Source: Actinomycetospora chiangmaiensis DSM 45062
GTDB lineage: Bacteria; Actinomycetota; Actinomycetes; Mycobacteriales; Pseudonocardiaceae
Reading direction: 5' to 3'
Assembly: GCF_000379625.1 (NCBI RefSeq)
Contig: NZ_KB903217.1
Coordinates: 637,816 to 701,815, forward strand
Length of the DNA: 64,000 nucleotides
Each line of letters begins with the position of its first letter. Within the stretch, counting starts at the first letter, position 1. The translations under genes and the position numbers were made by a program. Under the pieces are notes generated by a model that made no database searches, was not told the origin of the DNA, and saw only the letters and a list, made by a program, of their open reading frames with translations. This document shows positions 49,511 through 57,303 of this stretch, one piece after another.

Positions 49511-50676
49511 ACGAGTCCCTGCTGCGCGAGCTCGTCCCCGCGGTGATCGGCGTCCTCGTGCGGCGCGGCGCGGACTTCGCGTCGGCCGAGGACGCCGTGC
49601 AGGAGGCGCTGATCCGGGCGCTCGACACGTGGCCGGACGACCCGCCGCGGGACCCGCGGGCGTGGCTGGTGGCCACCGCGTGGCGCCGGTTCCTCGACGC
49701 GGTGCGGTCCGAGTCCGCGCGCCGCGACCGGGAGGACGCGGTGGAGGCCGAGCCGCCCGCCGCGCCGGTGTCGGGCGCCGACGACACGCTGCGGCTGTAC
49801 TTCCTCTGCGCGCACCCGACGCTGCCGTCGGCCGCCGCCGTCGCGCTGACGCTGCGAGCGGTCGGCGGTCTGACCACGCGCCAGATCGCGGCGGCCCACC
49901 TCGTCCCCGAGGCCACGATGGCGCAGCGCATCAGCCGGGCGAAGGCGAAGCTCGCGGGCCTGCCGCTCGACCGGCCCGGGGACCTCGCGACCGTGCTGCG
50001 GGTGCTCTACCTCGTGTTCAACGAGGGGTACGGCGGCGAGGTCGACCTGGCGGCGGAGGCGATCCGGCTGACCCGCCAGCTCGCCGCGCTGACCGACGAT
50101 CCCGAGGTCGCCGGGCTGCTGGCCCTCATGCTGCTCCACCACGCGCGGCGGGCGTCGCGGACGGGGCCCGGAGGACGGCTGGTGCCGCTCGCCGAGCAGG
50201 ACCGGACCCGGTGGGACACCGCGCTGATCACGGAGGGGGTGGCCGTCCTGCAGGGCGCGCTCGCCCGCGACCGGCTCGGCGAGTACCAGGCCCAGGCCGC
50301 GATCGCGGCGCTGCACGCGGACGCCCCGACCGCCGCGGAGACGGACTGGCCGCAGATCGTCGGGTGGTACGACGAGCTGCTCGCGCTCACCGACACGCCC
50401 GTGGTCCGGCTCAACCGGGCCGTCGCGGTGGGTGAGGCGGACGGTGCCCACGCGGGGCTGGCGGCGCTGGCCGAGGTCCCGGACGACGTCCCCCGGCGCA
50501 CCGCGGCGCTCGCCCACCTGCGGATGCGGGCCGGCGACCTCGACGAGGCCGCGGAGCTCTACGCCGCGGCCGCCCGCGCGGCGGGCAGCGTCCCCGAACG
50601 GGACCACCTCACCCGGCAGGCCGCCCGCCTGCGGGCGGCGACCCGTCGTCGGGAAGGGCTCAGCGGTAGTTCGTGA
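49507..50676 (+). CDS. ECF42 group sigma factor with C-terminal TPR-like domain
   Basis: 389-aa RNA polymerase sigma factor. Sigma-2 region: [19 protein letters not shown]. Sigma-4 helix-turn-helix: [28 protein letters not shown]. The remaining 200 residues form a helical, TPR-like domain ([35 protein letters not shown]) that in ECF42 replaces a classical anti-sigma partner. No anti-sigma gene is adjacent. It probably activates its own unit from the promoter at 49028. Overlaps convergent yajQ by 17 bp. Confidence 0.92.
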   Translation: MNESLLRELVPAVIGVLVRRGADFASAEDAVQEALIRALDTWPDDPPRDPRAWLVATAWRRFLDAVRSESARRDREDAVEAEPPAAPVSGADDTLRLYFLCAHPTLPSAAAVALTLRAVGGLTTRQIAAAHLVPEATMAQRISRAKAKLAGLPLDRPGDLATVLRVLYLVFNEGYGGEVDLAAEAIRLTRQLAALTDDPEVAGLLALMLLHHARRASRTGPGGRLVPLAEQDRTRWDTALITEGVAVLQGALARDRLGEYQAQAAIAALHADAPTAAETDWPQIVGWYDELLALTDTPVVRLNRAVAVGEADGAHAGLAALAEVPDDVPRRTAALAHLRMRAGDLDEAAELYAAAARAAGSVPERDHLTRQAARLRAATRRREGLSGSS

Positions 50677-51151
50677 ACTGCAGGGCGATCCCGAAGTCCT
50701 GGCCCTTGAGCAGCGAGATCACGGCCTGCAGGTCGTCCTTCTTCTTCCCGGTGACGCGCAGCTGGTCGTCCTGGATCTGGGCCTGGATGCCCTTCGGGCC
50801 CTCGTCGCGGATCACCTTCGTGATCTCCTTGCCCTTCTCCTTGGAGATGCCCTGCACGAGGCTGCCGGTGACCCTGTAGGTCTTGCCGGAGACGGCCGGC
50901 TCGCCCACGTCGAACGCCTTGAGCGAGATGTCGCGCCGGACGAGCTTCTCCTTGAACACGTCGATGGCCGCCGTGCAGCGCTCCTCGGTCTCCGACGCGA
51001 TGGTGATGGCCTCGTCGCCGGCCCAGGCGATCGAGGTGCCCGTACCGCGGAAGTCGTAGCGCTGGGAGAGCTCCTTGGCGGCCTGGTTGAGCGCGTTGTC
51101 GACCTCCTGGCGGTCCACCTTGCTCACGACGTCGAACGACGGGTTCGCCAT
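50660..51151 (-). CDS. YajQ family nucleotide-binding protein
   Basis: 163-aa YajQ/DUF520 protein: [20 protein letters not shown] at the start, then [15 protein letters not shown]-like segment and [16 protein letters not shown] at the C-terminal half. YajQ binds nucleotides and in some bacteria cyclic di-GMP; the role here is unknown. ATG with GGAGGAG about 8 nt upstream. Confidence 0.93.
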   Translation of the reverse strand: MANPSFDVVSKVDRQEVDNALNQAAKELSQRYDFRGTGTSIAWAGDEAITIASETEERCTAAIDVFKEKLVRRDISLKAFDVGEPAVSGKTYRVTGSLVQGISKEKGKEITKVIRDEGPKGIQAQIQDDQLRVTGKKKDDLQAVISLLKGQDFGIALQFTNYR

Positions 51152-51276
51152 CCGGGGCTCCTCCTCGGGTCTGCGATGACGGCGGGTCGGGTCCGGTCTA
51201 CACCCACCCCCCGGGTGCGCCCCAGGGGCGCACCGGCTTGTAGTCTTCTCGTCGCCGTCCGGCGAGGCGGTATCCC

Positions 51277-51357
51277 GGCGGGTTGCCCGAGCGGCCAATG
51301 GGAGCGGACTGTAAATCCGTCGCGAAAGCTTCGAAGGTTCGAATCCTTCACCCGCCA
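51277..51357 (+). tRNA. tRNA-Tyr (GTA)
   Basis: Acceptor GGCGGGT pairs with ACCCGCC, followed by A73. Anticodon loop ACTGTAAATC gives GTA. A long variable arm (class II) and T-arm GGTTCGAATCC are present. CCA is not encoded. A hairpin with a T run follows. Confidence 0.95.
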
Positions 51358-51362
51358 CACAG

Positions 51363-51394
51363 AGCCCCTGATCGCGCTGCGGTCGGGGGTTTTG
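51363..51394 (+). terminator. Terminator downstream of tRNA-Tyr
   Basis: GCCCCTGATCG pairs imperfectly with CGGTCGGGGG across a 5-nt loop and is followed by TTTT. Confidence 0.6.
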
Positions 51395-51540
51395 TCGTGT
51401 CCGGCCTCTGGCGCTCACTGTCCGTCCAGCGCACGGCCTGTCCGCCGAAAACAGTGTCGTGTAACCTCGGCCCCCGAGGCGTCGCCAGGTCGATTGGCGT
51501 AACCTCCTCTATGTCGGTCGTGCCCCCCGCGGCCGGCAAC

Positions 51541-51576
51541 GGCCCCGGGGACACGCCCCCCTGTGTCCCCGGGGCC
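51541..51576 (-). terminator. Strong hairpin downstream of the PII-like gene
   Basis: Perfect 14-bp stem (GGCCCCGGGGACAC, 51541-51554; mirror 51563-51576) with an 8-nt loop, 20 nt after the stop of the minus-strand PII-like gene. The 200 nt between the tRNA and this gene hold no other feature I can support except two GTAACCTC copies. Confidence 0.65.
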
Positions 51577-51595
51577 ACCCCTCGCACCGTGCTCC

Positions 51596-51919
51596 TCACA
51601 CCGCGTCGTGGCCGCGCTCGCCGGTGCGCACGCGCAGCACGATGTCGACCGGCCGCACCGAGAGCTGGCCGTCCGCGTCGCCGAGGTTCGCCCGGATCTG
51701 GTCGATCAGCCGCTCCACCACCTCGTCGTCCACCACGGTCTCGATGCGCAGCCGCGGCACCAGGTCGACGGCGATCCGCGCCCCCTTGTGGACCTCCACG
51801 TGCCCGGCCTCGTGGACCCGGACCTCGCTGATCGTCATCCCGAGCACCGCGAGCCGCTCGCACGCCCGGCGGACGTCGTCGAGGGCGTGCGGCCGCACGA
51901 GCGCCGTCACCAGCTTCAC
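51596..51919 (-). CDS. Atypical PII (GlnB/GlnK-like) signal protein
   Basis: 107-aa PII-fold protein. VKLVTALVRPHALDDVRRACERL at the N-terminus, VDLVPRLRIETVVDD and the C-terminal VRTGERGHDAV (nucleotide-site residues) are recognisable. The T-loop is changed: the usual GRQKGHTEVYRGAEY becomes HEAGHVEVHKGARI, so the modifiable Tyr51 and the Gln of the 2-oxoglutarate site are missing and about four residues are lost. A partner amtB is not seen. -10 TAGCGT at 51948-51953 and GGAGG before GTG. Divergent from dprE2. Confidence 0.75.
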   Translation of the reverse strand: MKLVTALVRPHALDDVRRACERLAVLGMTISEVRVHEAGHVEVHKGARIAVDLVPRLRIETVVDDEVVERLIDQIRANLGDADGQLSVRPVDIVLRVRTGERGHDAV

Positions 51920-51989
51920 GTGGGCCTCCTCCGGGTGGTGGGGACCCACGCTAGGCCCTGGCCCGCTCCTGCTGCGACGCTCTGCGGCC

Positions 51990-52733
51990 GTGTCCGGAAC
52001 CGTGCTCGTCCTCGGCGGCCGCAGCGAGATCGGGGTAGCCCTCGCGCGGCGCCTCGTCCGCGACGGCCGCGCCGCCACCGTCGTCCTCGCCGCCCGTCGG
52101 TCCGACACCCTCGGCGCGGAGGCGGCGTCGCTCGGCGCGGCCCGGGTCGGCACCGTCGAGTTCGACGCCGACGACGTCGCCGCCCACGGCGCGGTCCTCG
52201 ACCGTGTCGAGCAGGAGTACGGCCCGCCCGACGTCGTGGTGGTCGCCTTCGGGGTGCTCGGCGACCAGCAGCGCGCCGAGTCCGACGCCGGGCACGCCCT
52301 CGCGGTGGTGCACACCGACTACGCCGCGCAGGTCGGCGTGCTGACGCGGGTCGCGGCCCGGATGCGGGAGCGCGGCGCCGGCGAGGTCGTCGTGTTCTCG
52401 TCGATCGCGGGCTGGCGGGTGCGCCGGGCCAACTACGTCTACGGCTCGGCCAAGGCCGGACTGGACGGCTTCGCGACGGGGCTGGCGGACGCCCTGCGCG
52501 GATCGGGCGTGCACCTGACCCTGGTCCGCCCCGGCTTCGTGATCGGCCGGATGACGGCGGACAGCGGCCTGTCGCCCGCGCCGTTGTCGTCCACCCCGGA
52601 GCAGGTGGCGGACGCCGTGGCCGACGGGCTGGCGAGGCACCGGGACGTGATCTGGGTGCCCGGCCGGCTCCGCCTGCTCGCCGCCGTCATGCGGCTGCTC
52701 CCGGCCGCGGTGTGGCGGCGGATGCCGCGCTGA
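51990..52733 (+). CDS. dprE2: DprE2-like decaprenylphosphoryl-2-keto-ribose reductase
   Basis: 247-aa SDR resembling DprE2 (Rv3791), which with DprE1 converts decaprenylphosphoryl ribose to arabinose, the donor for cell-wall arabinan. VLVLGGRSEIGVALARRL is the NAD motif; VVAFGVLGDQQ, FSSIAGWRVRRANYVYGSAK and KAGLDGFATGLADALR match DprE2 closely, including Tyr-x3-Lys. The ending RLLPAAVWRRMPR is also alike. DprE1 is not adjacent, unlike the usual pair. GTG chosen as the first start before the Rossmann strand. Confidence 0.72.
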   Translation: MSGTVLVLGGRSEIGVALARRLVRDGRAATVVLAARRSDTLGAEAASLGAARVGTVEFDADDVAAHGAVLDRVEQEYGPPDVVVVAFGVLGDQQRAESDAGHALAVVHTDYAAQVGVLTRVAARMRERGAGEVVVFSSIAGWRVRRANYVYGSAKAGLDGFATGLADALRGSGVHLTLVRPGFVIGRMTADSGLSPAPLSSTPEQVADAVADGLARHRDVIWVPGRLRLLAAVMRLLPAAVWRRMPR

Positions 52734-52744
52734 CCGCTCCTCGT

Positions 52745-52797
52745 GACAGGGAAGCGTCGTTGCTGTCACCCAGTGACAGCAACGACGCTCTCCTGTC
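52745..52797. repeat. Long palindrome between convergent genes, family member 1
   Basis: GACAGG, 3 nt, then GCGTCGTTGCTGTCAC, loop CCA, mirror GTGACAGCAACGACGC, 3 nt, CCTGTC. The central stem is a perfect 17 bp counting one further A:T pair at 52753 and 52789. Related in sequence to 63183-63232. Likely a bidirectional terminator. Confidence 0.75.
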
Positions 52798-52810
52798 GTC
52801 CGGGGTGGGC

Positions 52811-53809
52811 TCAGGAGCGGTGCGTGATCTCGGCCGACGCCCCGGGCCCGAGCTGCAGGCTCGTCACCGGCACGTCGCCGAGGGCCTCGTCGATCGCGGC
52901 CAGCGTGTCGGGCGAGAGCTCGATGCCGGCCGCCTTCGCGTTGGCGTGCACCTGCTCGGGACGGGAGGCGCCGACGATCGCGGAGGCGAGCTCCGGCCGG
53001 CGGAGCACCCACGCGAGGGCGAGCTCGGCCATCGACAGCCCGGCGCCCTCGGCGACCGGGCGCAGCCGCTGCACCGCCTCGAGGGTGCGGTCGGTGAGCT
53101 TCTGCTTGATGAAGCCGTTCATCTCGTCCGACGCGGCCCGGGAGTCGACCGGCACGTCCTCGCCCGGCAGGTACTTCCCGGTGAGGACGCCCTCGGCGAG
53201 CGGGGACCAGACGATCTGGGAGATCCCGTTCTCCTGCGAGGTCTGGAACACGCCGTCCTCCGGCGAGCGCCACAGCATCGAGTACTGCGGCTGCGAGGAC
53301 ACGAACGTCACGTCGTCCGGTGCGGCCTCGAGCCCGGCCCGGATCTGGTCGGGCGTCCACTCGCTGAAACCGAGATAGCGGGCCTTGCCGGACCGCACGA
53401 CCTCGGCCAGGGCCTCCATCGTGTCCTCGATCGGGACGCGGGAGTCGAAGCGGTGGCACTGGTAGAGGTCGACGTGGTCGGTACGCAGCCGCTGCAGCGA
53501 GGCGTCGATCTGCTGGGCGATCTGTGCGGGCGACAGGCCGGAGTCGGAGTCCGACATCGGGAAGTAGACCTTGGTGGCGAGCACGTAGTCGTCGCGGCGG
53601 TAGTCGGCGAGGATCTCGCCCCAGGCCGTCTCCGCGGCGCCGCAGCCGTAGACGTTCGCGGTGTCGAAGAAGGTGATCCCGGCGTCGAAGGCGGCGCGGG
53701 TGCAGGCGGCGGTGGCGTCGGCCTCGACCCCGCCGGAGTAGGTCAGCCAGGAACCGAGGGAGATTTCGGACACCTGGAGGTCGCTGGAACCCAGCTTGCG
53801 GAAGCGCAC
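52811..53809 (-). CDS. Aldo/keto reductase
   Basis: 332-aa (alpha/beta)8 NADPH oxidoreductase of the Shaker-beta/YghZ type. Catalytic tetrad: Asp in FFDTANVYG, Tyr in the same motif, Lys in LATKVYF, His in LYQCHRFD. The C-terminal SAIVGASRPEQV binds NADPH. GTG lies 7 nt after TAGGGT (minus strand, 53817-53822), so a leaderless mRNA is likely. Substrate unknown. Confidence 0.9.
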   Translation of the reverse strand: MRFRKLGSSDLQVSEISLGSWLTYSGGVEADATAACTRAAFDAGITFFDTANVYGCGAAETAWGEILADYRRDDYVLATKVYFPMSDSDSGLSPAQIAQQIDASLQRLRTDHVDLYQCHRFDSRVPIEDTMEALAEVVRSGKARYLGFSEWTPDQIRAGLEAAPDDVTFVSSQPQYSMLWRSPEDGVFQTSQENGISQIVWSPLAEGVLTGKYLPGEDVPVDSRAASDEMNGFIKQKLTDRTLEAVQRLRPVAEGAGLSMAELALAWVLRRPELASAIVGASRPEQVHANAKAAGIELSPDTLAAIDEALGDVPVTSLQLGPGASAEITHRS

Positions 53810-54051
53810 GGATCCGACCCTACGGACCGGCCCCGGCCACCCGCCGTCCGAAGCCCGACGTTACCGTTGACCGGACCGGCTACGCCGTTCGTCGCGCTTG
53901 TGCGCCCGGTCGTCGCAGCACCCAGAAACACGGGTGTGAACTCTGTCCGCCGCCACTGGTCCGGGTGACACCTCTCCGACAAGATAGGGGACGTCCGCGG
54001 CGGCCGTCGTCCGTCCGCCGGCCACATCCCTCACGTAGGAGGCACCGAGGC

Positions 54052-54219
54052 GTGACCTTGTTGACCGCACCGCTGCGCCCGCTCGCCGACGTCCTGGACC
54101 TCACCTCGGAGGCCGTCGTCGCCCTCGGCACCCTGTCCGTCGGAGCGCTGAGCCTGCTGCTCGCCTCCGACGACGAGGACTATCCTCCACTGCACTCCGT
54201 CGAGCGTCCCCGCTCCTGA
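54052..54219 (+). CDS. Small hydrophobic protein (55 aa)
   Basis: 55-aa protein with a clear AGGAGG 9 nt upstream of its GTG. The sequence is one amphipathic or hydrophobic stretch (DVLDLTSEAVVALGTLSVGALSLLLAS) followed by an acidic tail (DDEDYPPLH). No family recognised. It is followed by a strong hairpin, which supports a real gene. The 240 nt upstream hold nothing else that I can support. Confidence 0.5.
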   Translation: MTLLTAPLRPLADVLDLTSEAVVALGTLSVGALSLLLASDDEDYPPLHSVERPRS

Positions 54220-54235
54220 GTCGTACGCCCTCCTC

Positions 54236-54271
54236 GGACGCCCGTCCGGACCCCGGTCCGGGCGGGCGTCC
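54236..54271. terminator. Hairpin between convergent genes
   Basis: 17-nt arms 54236-54252 and 54255-54271 (GGACGCCCGTCCGGACC and its mirror, one G-T pair) lie between the small plus-strand gene and the minus-strand helix-turn-helix gene. Confidence 0.6.
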
Positions 54272-54276
54272 GTGCG

Positions 54277-54597
54277 TCAGCGCTCCTGGAGCATTGCCCG
54301 GATCGCCCGCAGCTCGTCGCGGATCTCCACGAGCAGCCCCGGGATCTCGTGGCTGCGCTCCCAGTGCGGGGTGACGTCGATGCCGAGGTCGGCGAGATCG
54401 CGCCCGTAGAGCTCCGCGAGCAGCGTGCGGTAGGGCTCCTCGGGCACGGTGCCGTTCTCCCAGCGCGACAGCTGGGTCTTCAGGCTGGCGGCCGACGCGA
54501 CGTCCACGCGGCCCGCCTCGGCGAGCGCCCGGAGCCGGGCCACCGCCGCCGTCTGCGACCAGCCCTTGTCGCGACGGGCCTCGCGCAGGGTGACCAC
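54277..54597 (-). CDS. XRE-type helix-turn-helix regulator
   Basis: 106-aa protein: LREARRDKGWSQTAAVARLR gives the first helices of an XRE domain, then SAASLKTQLSRWENGTVPEE, the recognition and following helix. The C-terminal 35 residues are helical and acidic (HEIPGLLVEIRDELRAIRAML), probably for dimerisation. GTG lies 7 nt after TACGCT on the minus strand, so a leaderless mRNA is likely. Targets unknown. Confidence 0.8.
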   Translation of the reverse strand: MVTLREARRDKGWSQTAAVARLRALAEAGRVDVASAASLKTQLSRWENGTVPEEPYRTLLAELYGRDLADLGIDVTPHWERSHEIPGLLVEIRDELRAIRAMLQER

Positions 54598-54622
54598 GAT
54601 CGCGAGCGTAGACGAGGAGCCG

Positions 54623-55969
54623 TCAGTCCCGTCCGCGGGTGCGCGTCGCCCGCTTGGGCGCCGGACGGGGCCGTCGCGTCCCGCGTGCGGGCGGCGTGGC
54701 GGCGTCGGCGGAAGTGTCCGCGGGGTCGGGTGTCTTCGGGGGCGTCGAGCGCGTCGGGGTCTCCGGGGTGCTCCTCCCGACGGCGGGAAGGGGCCGCCGG
54801 GCGGCCCGGCGCGGCCGGCGCGACGGCAGGCCGGACTCGAGGGCGGCCGGCGGGTCGTGGCGGTCGAGGAACGCGCAGAGCGTGGGCCAGAGACGGTCGC
54901 GCGAGGCCCGTCCGCACAGCACGCCGAGGTGGCCACCGGGTGCTGTCATCAACGAGGCGTCCGCCGCGGAGAGCACGGTCGAACCGGCCCGCACCGCGCG
55001 CGGGGGCACCACGGTGTCGTCCTCGCCCGCGACGAGCAGGACGGGCCGCGCGAGCCGGCCGAGGTCGACCTCGTGCCCGCCGACGTGCACCCGCCCGGAC
55101 GCGAGTTCCCGGCCGTCGACCATGGCGTGGAAGGAGGCCCCCACCAGACCGGCCTGCGCCCCGACGATCGCCCGCACGTCGTCGATGGCCTCGAGCTGGG
55201 CGAGGAAGTCCCGGTCGGCGAGGTGGGAGAGGACGGTCAGCGGGGTGGTGAGGAAGGTCCCGACCGACGCGATCGTCAACGCCTCGGGGATGCCGGGCGG
55301 GGTCGGCAGGAGCCCGAGCAGGGTCTGGGCGGTGGCGAGCAGGGGTCCCCCGGCGGCGAGCGCGAGCGGCCGGACCGGCACCCGCTCGGGCACCTGGTCG
55401 AGGGCGAAGGGTGTGGCGATCGCGGTGACGGACGCGATCGGCAGGCCGGGGTCGTCGGCGGCGGCGAGCAGCGTCGCCAGCCCGCCGATCGACCAGCCGA
55501 CGACGTGCACCGGGGCGCCGTCGTGGTGGGCGGAGACGGTGCGGATGACGTGCGGCAGGATGTCGTCGACCCACCGGGCGAGGTCCGCCGGGGACGCGGG
55601 GATCGGCGCGTCGTGCCCGACCACGTCCTCGTCGTCGACCTGGTGGACGTGCCGCCCCTCGCCGACGAGGTGCTCGACGAGGCTGCACCCGCGCCGGAGG
55701 TCGAACGCGACCCCGCACGCCCCGAGCGGGGACACCAGCAGCACCGGCGCGCCGCGCAGCCGGGCCGTCGGGTGCACCGCGTACCGGTAGGTGCTCACCT
55801 GGCCGGCGCGGGCCAGGCCGTGCGCCCGGCCCACGGCCCACGCGTCCGGGTCGCTCGGCCCGGTGTCGATGGCGACCCGGGGCATCCGCCGGAGATCGGC
55901 GAGCGGACCCTCGATCACCCGGTCCCGCACGTTGGTCAGGGCGCGGGCGAAGGTCCTCGGAGTGATCAC
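54623..55969 (-). CDS. PhaC-like alpha/beta hydrolase with Pro/Thr-rich tail
   Basis: 448-aa protein with the core of a class III PHA-synthase-like alpha/beta hydrolase: VLLVSPLGACGVAFDLRRG (substrate and oxyanion region), DDEDVVGHD, the nucleophile elbow GWSIGG with S160, LVAGEDDTVV carrying the catalytic Asp, and GGHLGVL with the His. PHA synthases have Cys at the elbow; here it is Ser, so lipase or esterase action is more likely. The last 65 residues are Pro/Thr/Arg-rich and disordered. GTG with GAGGGG about 7 nt upstream. Confidence 0.78.
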   Translation of the reverse strand: MITPRTFARALTNVRDRVIEGPLADLRRMPRVAIDTGPSDPDAWAVGRAHGLARAGQVSTYRYAVHPTARLRGAPVLLVSPLGACGVAFDLRRGCSLVEHLVGEGRHVHQVDDEDVVGHDAPIPASPADLARWVDDILPHVIRTVSAHHDGAPVHVVGWSIGGLATLLAAADDPGLPIASVTAIATPFALDQVPERVPVRPLALAAGGPLLATAQTLLGLLPTPPGIPEALTIASVGTFLTTPLTVLSHLADRDFLAQLEAIDDVRAIVGAQAGLVGASFHAMVDGRELASGRVHVGGHEVDLGRLARPVLLVAGEDDTVVPPRAVRAGSTVLSAADASLMTAPGGHLGVLCGRASRDRLWPTLCAFLDRHDPPAALESGLPSRRPRRAARRPLPAVGRSTPETPTRSTPPKTPDPADTSADAATPPARGTRRPRPAPKRATRTRGRD

Positions 55970-56037
55970 GTCGCCCCCCTCGCCGTCGGTGCGGTGATCG
56001 TGCCATCCCGCCGGGCGGTCACGCCGGGCGAGCCGCG

Positions 56038-57186
56038 TCAGGACTGGCTGACGACCCCGGCCGCGCGCAGCTTCTCGACACGGTCGGCGTCGAGGCCCCA
56101 GTCCGTCAGGGCCTCGACCGTGTGCTGACCGGGCAGCGGCGGAGTGGTCGGGGCGGCGCTCGGCGTCCGGTCGAAGCGCGGCGCCGGGGCGGGCTGGCGC
56201 ACGCCGAAGGCCTCGGTGATCGTGCCGCGGGCCGCGATGTGGGGGTGCGCGGCCGTCTCCTCCATCTCCAGCACCGCGGCGACGCAGGCCTCGGTGGGCT
56301 CGAGGTCGGCGGCCCACTCGTCGCGGGTGCGGGTCGCGAACACCTCGGCGAGCCGGGCCGTGAACTCCGGCCAGCGGGAGACGTCCCACTGGTTCGTCGC
56401 GATGTCCTCGCCGTCGAGACCGATGCCGGTCATCAGCGCGGCGTAGAACTGTGGCTCGATCGCGCCGACGGCGACGTACTTCCCGTCGGAGCACCGGTAG
56501 GTCTCGTAGAACGGGGCCCCGCCGTCGAGCAGGTTCCGGCCGCGCCCGCCGGGCCAGAGCCCCTGGGCCCGCATCCCGTAGATCATCGCCATCTGCAGGG
56601 CGCCACCGTCGACGATGGCCGCGTCGACGACCTGGCCCTGCCCGCTCGTCGCCCGCTCGACGAGGGCGCCGAGGACGCCGACGACGAGTAGCATCCCGCC
56701 GCCCCCGAAGTCGCCGACGAGGTTCAGGGGGATGCCCGGCGAACCGTCGGGGCCCTCGACGTGGCCGACGACGCCCGCCGTCGCGAGGTAGGTGAGGTCG
56801 TGCCCCGCGCGGGAGGCCTGGGGGCCGTCCTGGCCCCACCCGGTCATCCGCCCGTAGACGAGGCGCGGGTTGCGCTCGCGGCACACGTCGGGCCCGATGC
56901 CGAGGCGCTCCGCGACGCCGGGACGGAAGCCCTCGAGGAGCACGTCGGCCCCGGCGACCAGGTCGAGGAGCACCTCGACGGCCTCGGGCGACTTGAGGTC
57001 GAGCGCGACGGACCGGCGGCTGCGGTTCAGCACGTCCTTGGCCGGGTCCCCGAGTTGCAGTCCGCCGGCCTTCGTGCGGTCGATGCGCAGCACGTCGGCG
57101 CCGAGATCCGCGAGCACCATCGCCGCGAACGGGCCGGGTCCGATCCCGGCCACCTCGATCACCTTGACGCCGTCCAGGACACCCAT
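56038..57186 (-). CDS. mcr: Alpha-methylacyl-CoA racemase (CaiB/BaiF family)
   Basis: 382-aa family III CoA-transferase fold enzyme that epimerises 2-methylacyl-CoA, needed for beta-oxidation of methyl-branched or sterol side-chain acids. Catalytic residues of M. tuberculosis MCR (H126, D156, E241) correspond to H129 (AGHD), D159 (VGDFGGGGM) and E244 (GAIEPQFY). Starts at ATG 7 nt after TAGGGT (leaderless). An operator-like site matching that of the nearby tetR lies at 57201-57224. Confidence 0.88.
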   Translation of the reverse strand: MGVLDGVKVIEVAGIGPGPFAAMVLADLGADVLRIDRTKAGGLQLGDPAKDVLNRSRRSVALDLKSPEAVEVLLDLVAGADVLLEGFRPGVAERLGIGPDVCRERNPRLVYGRMTGWGQDGPQASRAGHDLTYLATAGVVGHVEGPDGSPGIPLNLVGDFGGGGMLLVVGVLGALVERATSGQGQVVDAAIVDGGALQMAMIYGMRAQGLWPGGRGRNLLDGGAPFYETYRCSDGKYVAVGAIEPQFYAALMTGIGLDGEDIATNQWDVSRWPEFTARLAEVFATRTRDEWAADLEPTEACVAAVLEMEETAAHPHIAARGTITEAFGVRQPAPAPRFDRTPSAAPTTPPLPGQHTVEALTDWGLDADRVEKLRAAGVVSQS

Positions 57187-57200
57187 GGCGAGCACCCTAG

Positions 57201-57224
57201 TTGACAGTCAGCGCTGACCGGAAG
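57201..57224. promoter_or_regulatory. TetR-type operator upstream of mcr
   Basis: Contains the half-site TGACAGTCA and the palindromic core GTCAGCGCTGAC (57207-57218). It matches 18 of 24 positions of the tetR palindrome at 60898. It lies immediately upstream of the -10 (57194-57199). Confidence 0.55.
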
Positions 57225-57241
57225 TGTCGGTCACGGATACG

Positions 57242-57289
57242 ACGAACGGCCCGTTCGTCACGGGAGAACGTGACGAACGGGCCGTTCGT
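57242..57289 (-). terminator. 21-bp stem hairpin downstream of fadB
   Basis: Arms 57242-57262 and 57269-57289 are perfect mirror copies with a 6-nt loop (GGAGAA). Each arm is itself a palindrome (ACGAACGG-C-CCGTTCGT), so alternative folds are possible. Situated 15 nt after the fadB stop. Confidence 0.75.
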
Positions 57290-57303
57290 GGGTCGCGCGA
57301 GGG

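Noticed and set aside
51400-51540. A small gene or RNA between tRNA-Tyr and the PII-like terminator
   Set aside because: No good start with a ribosome-binding site; two GTAACCTC copies alone are not enough.
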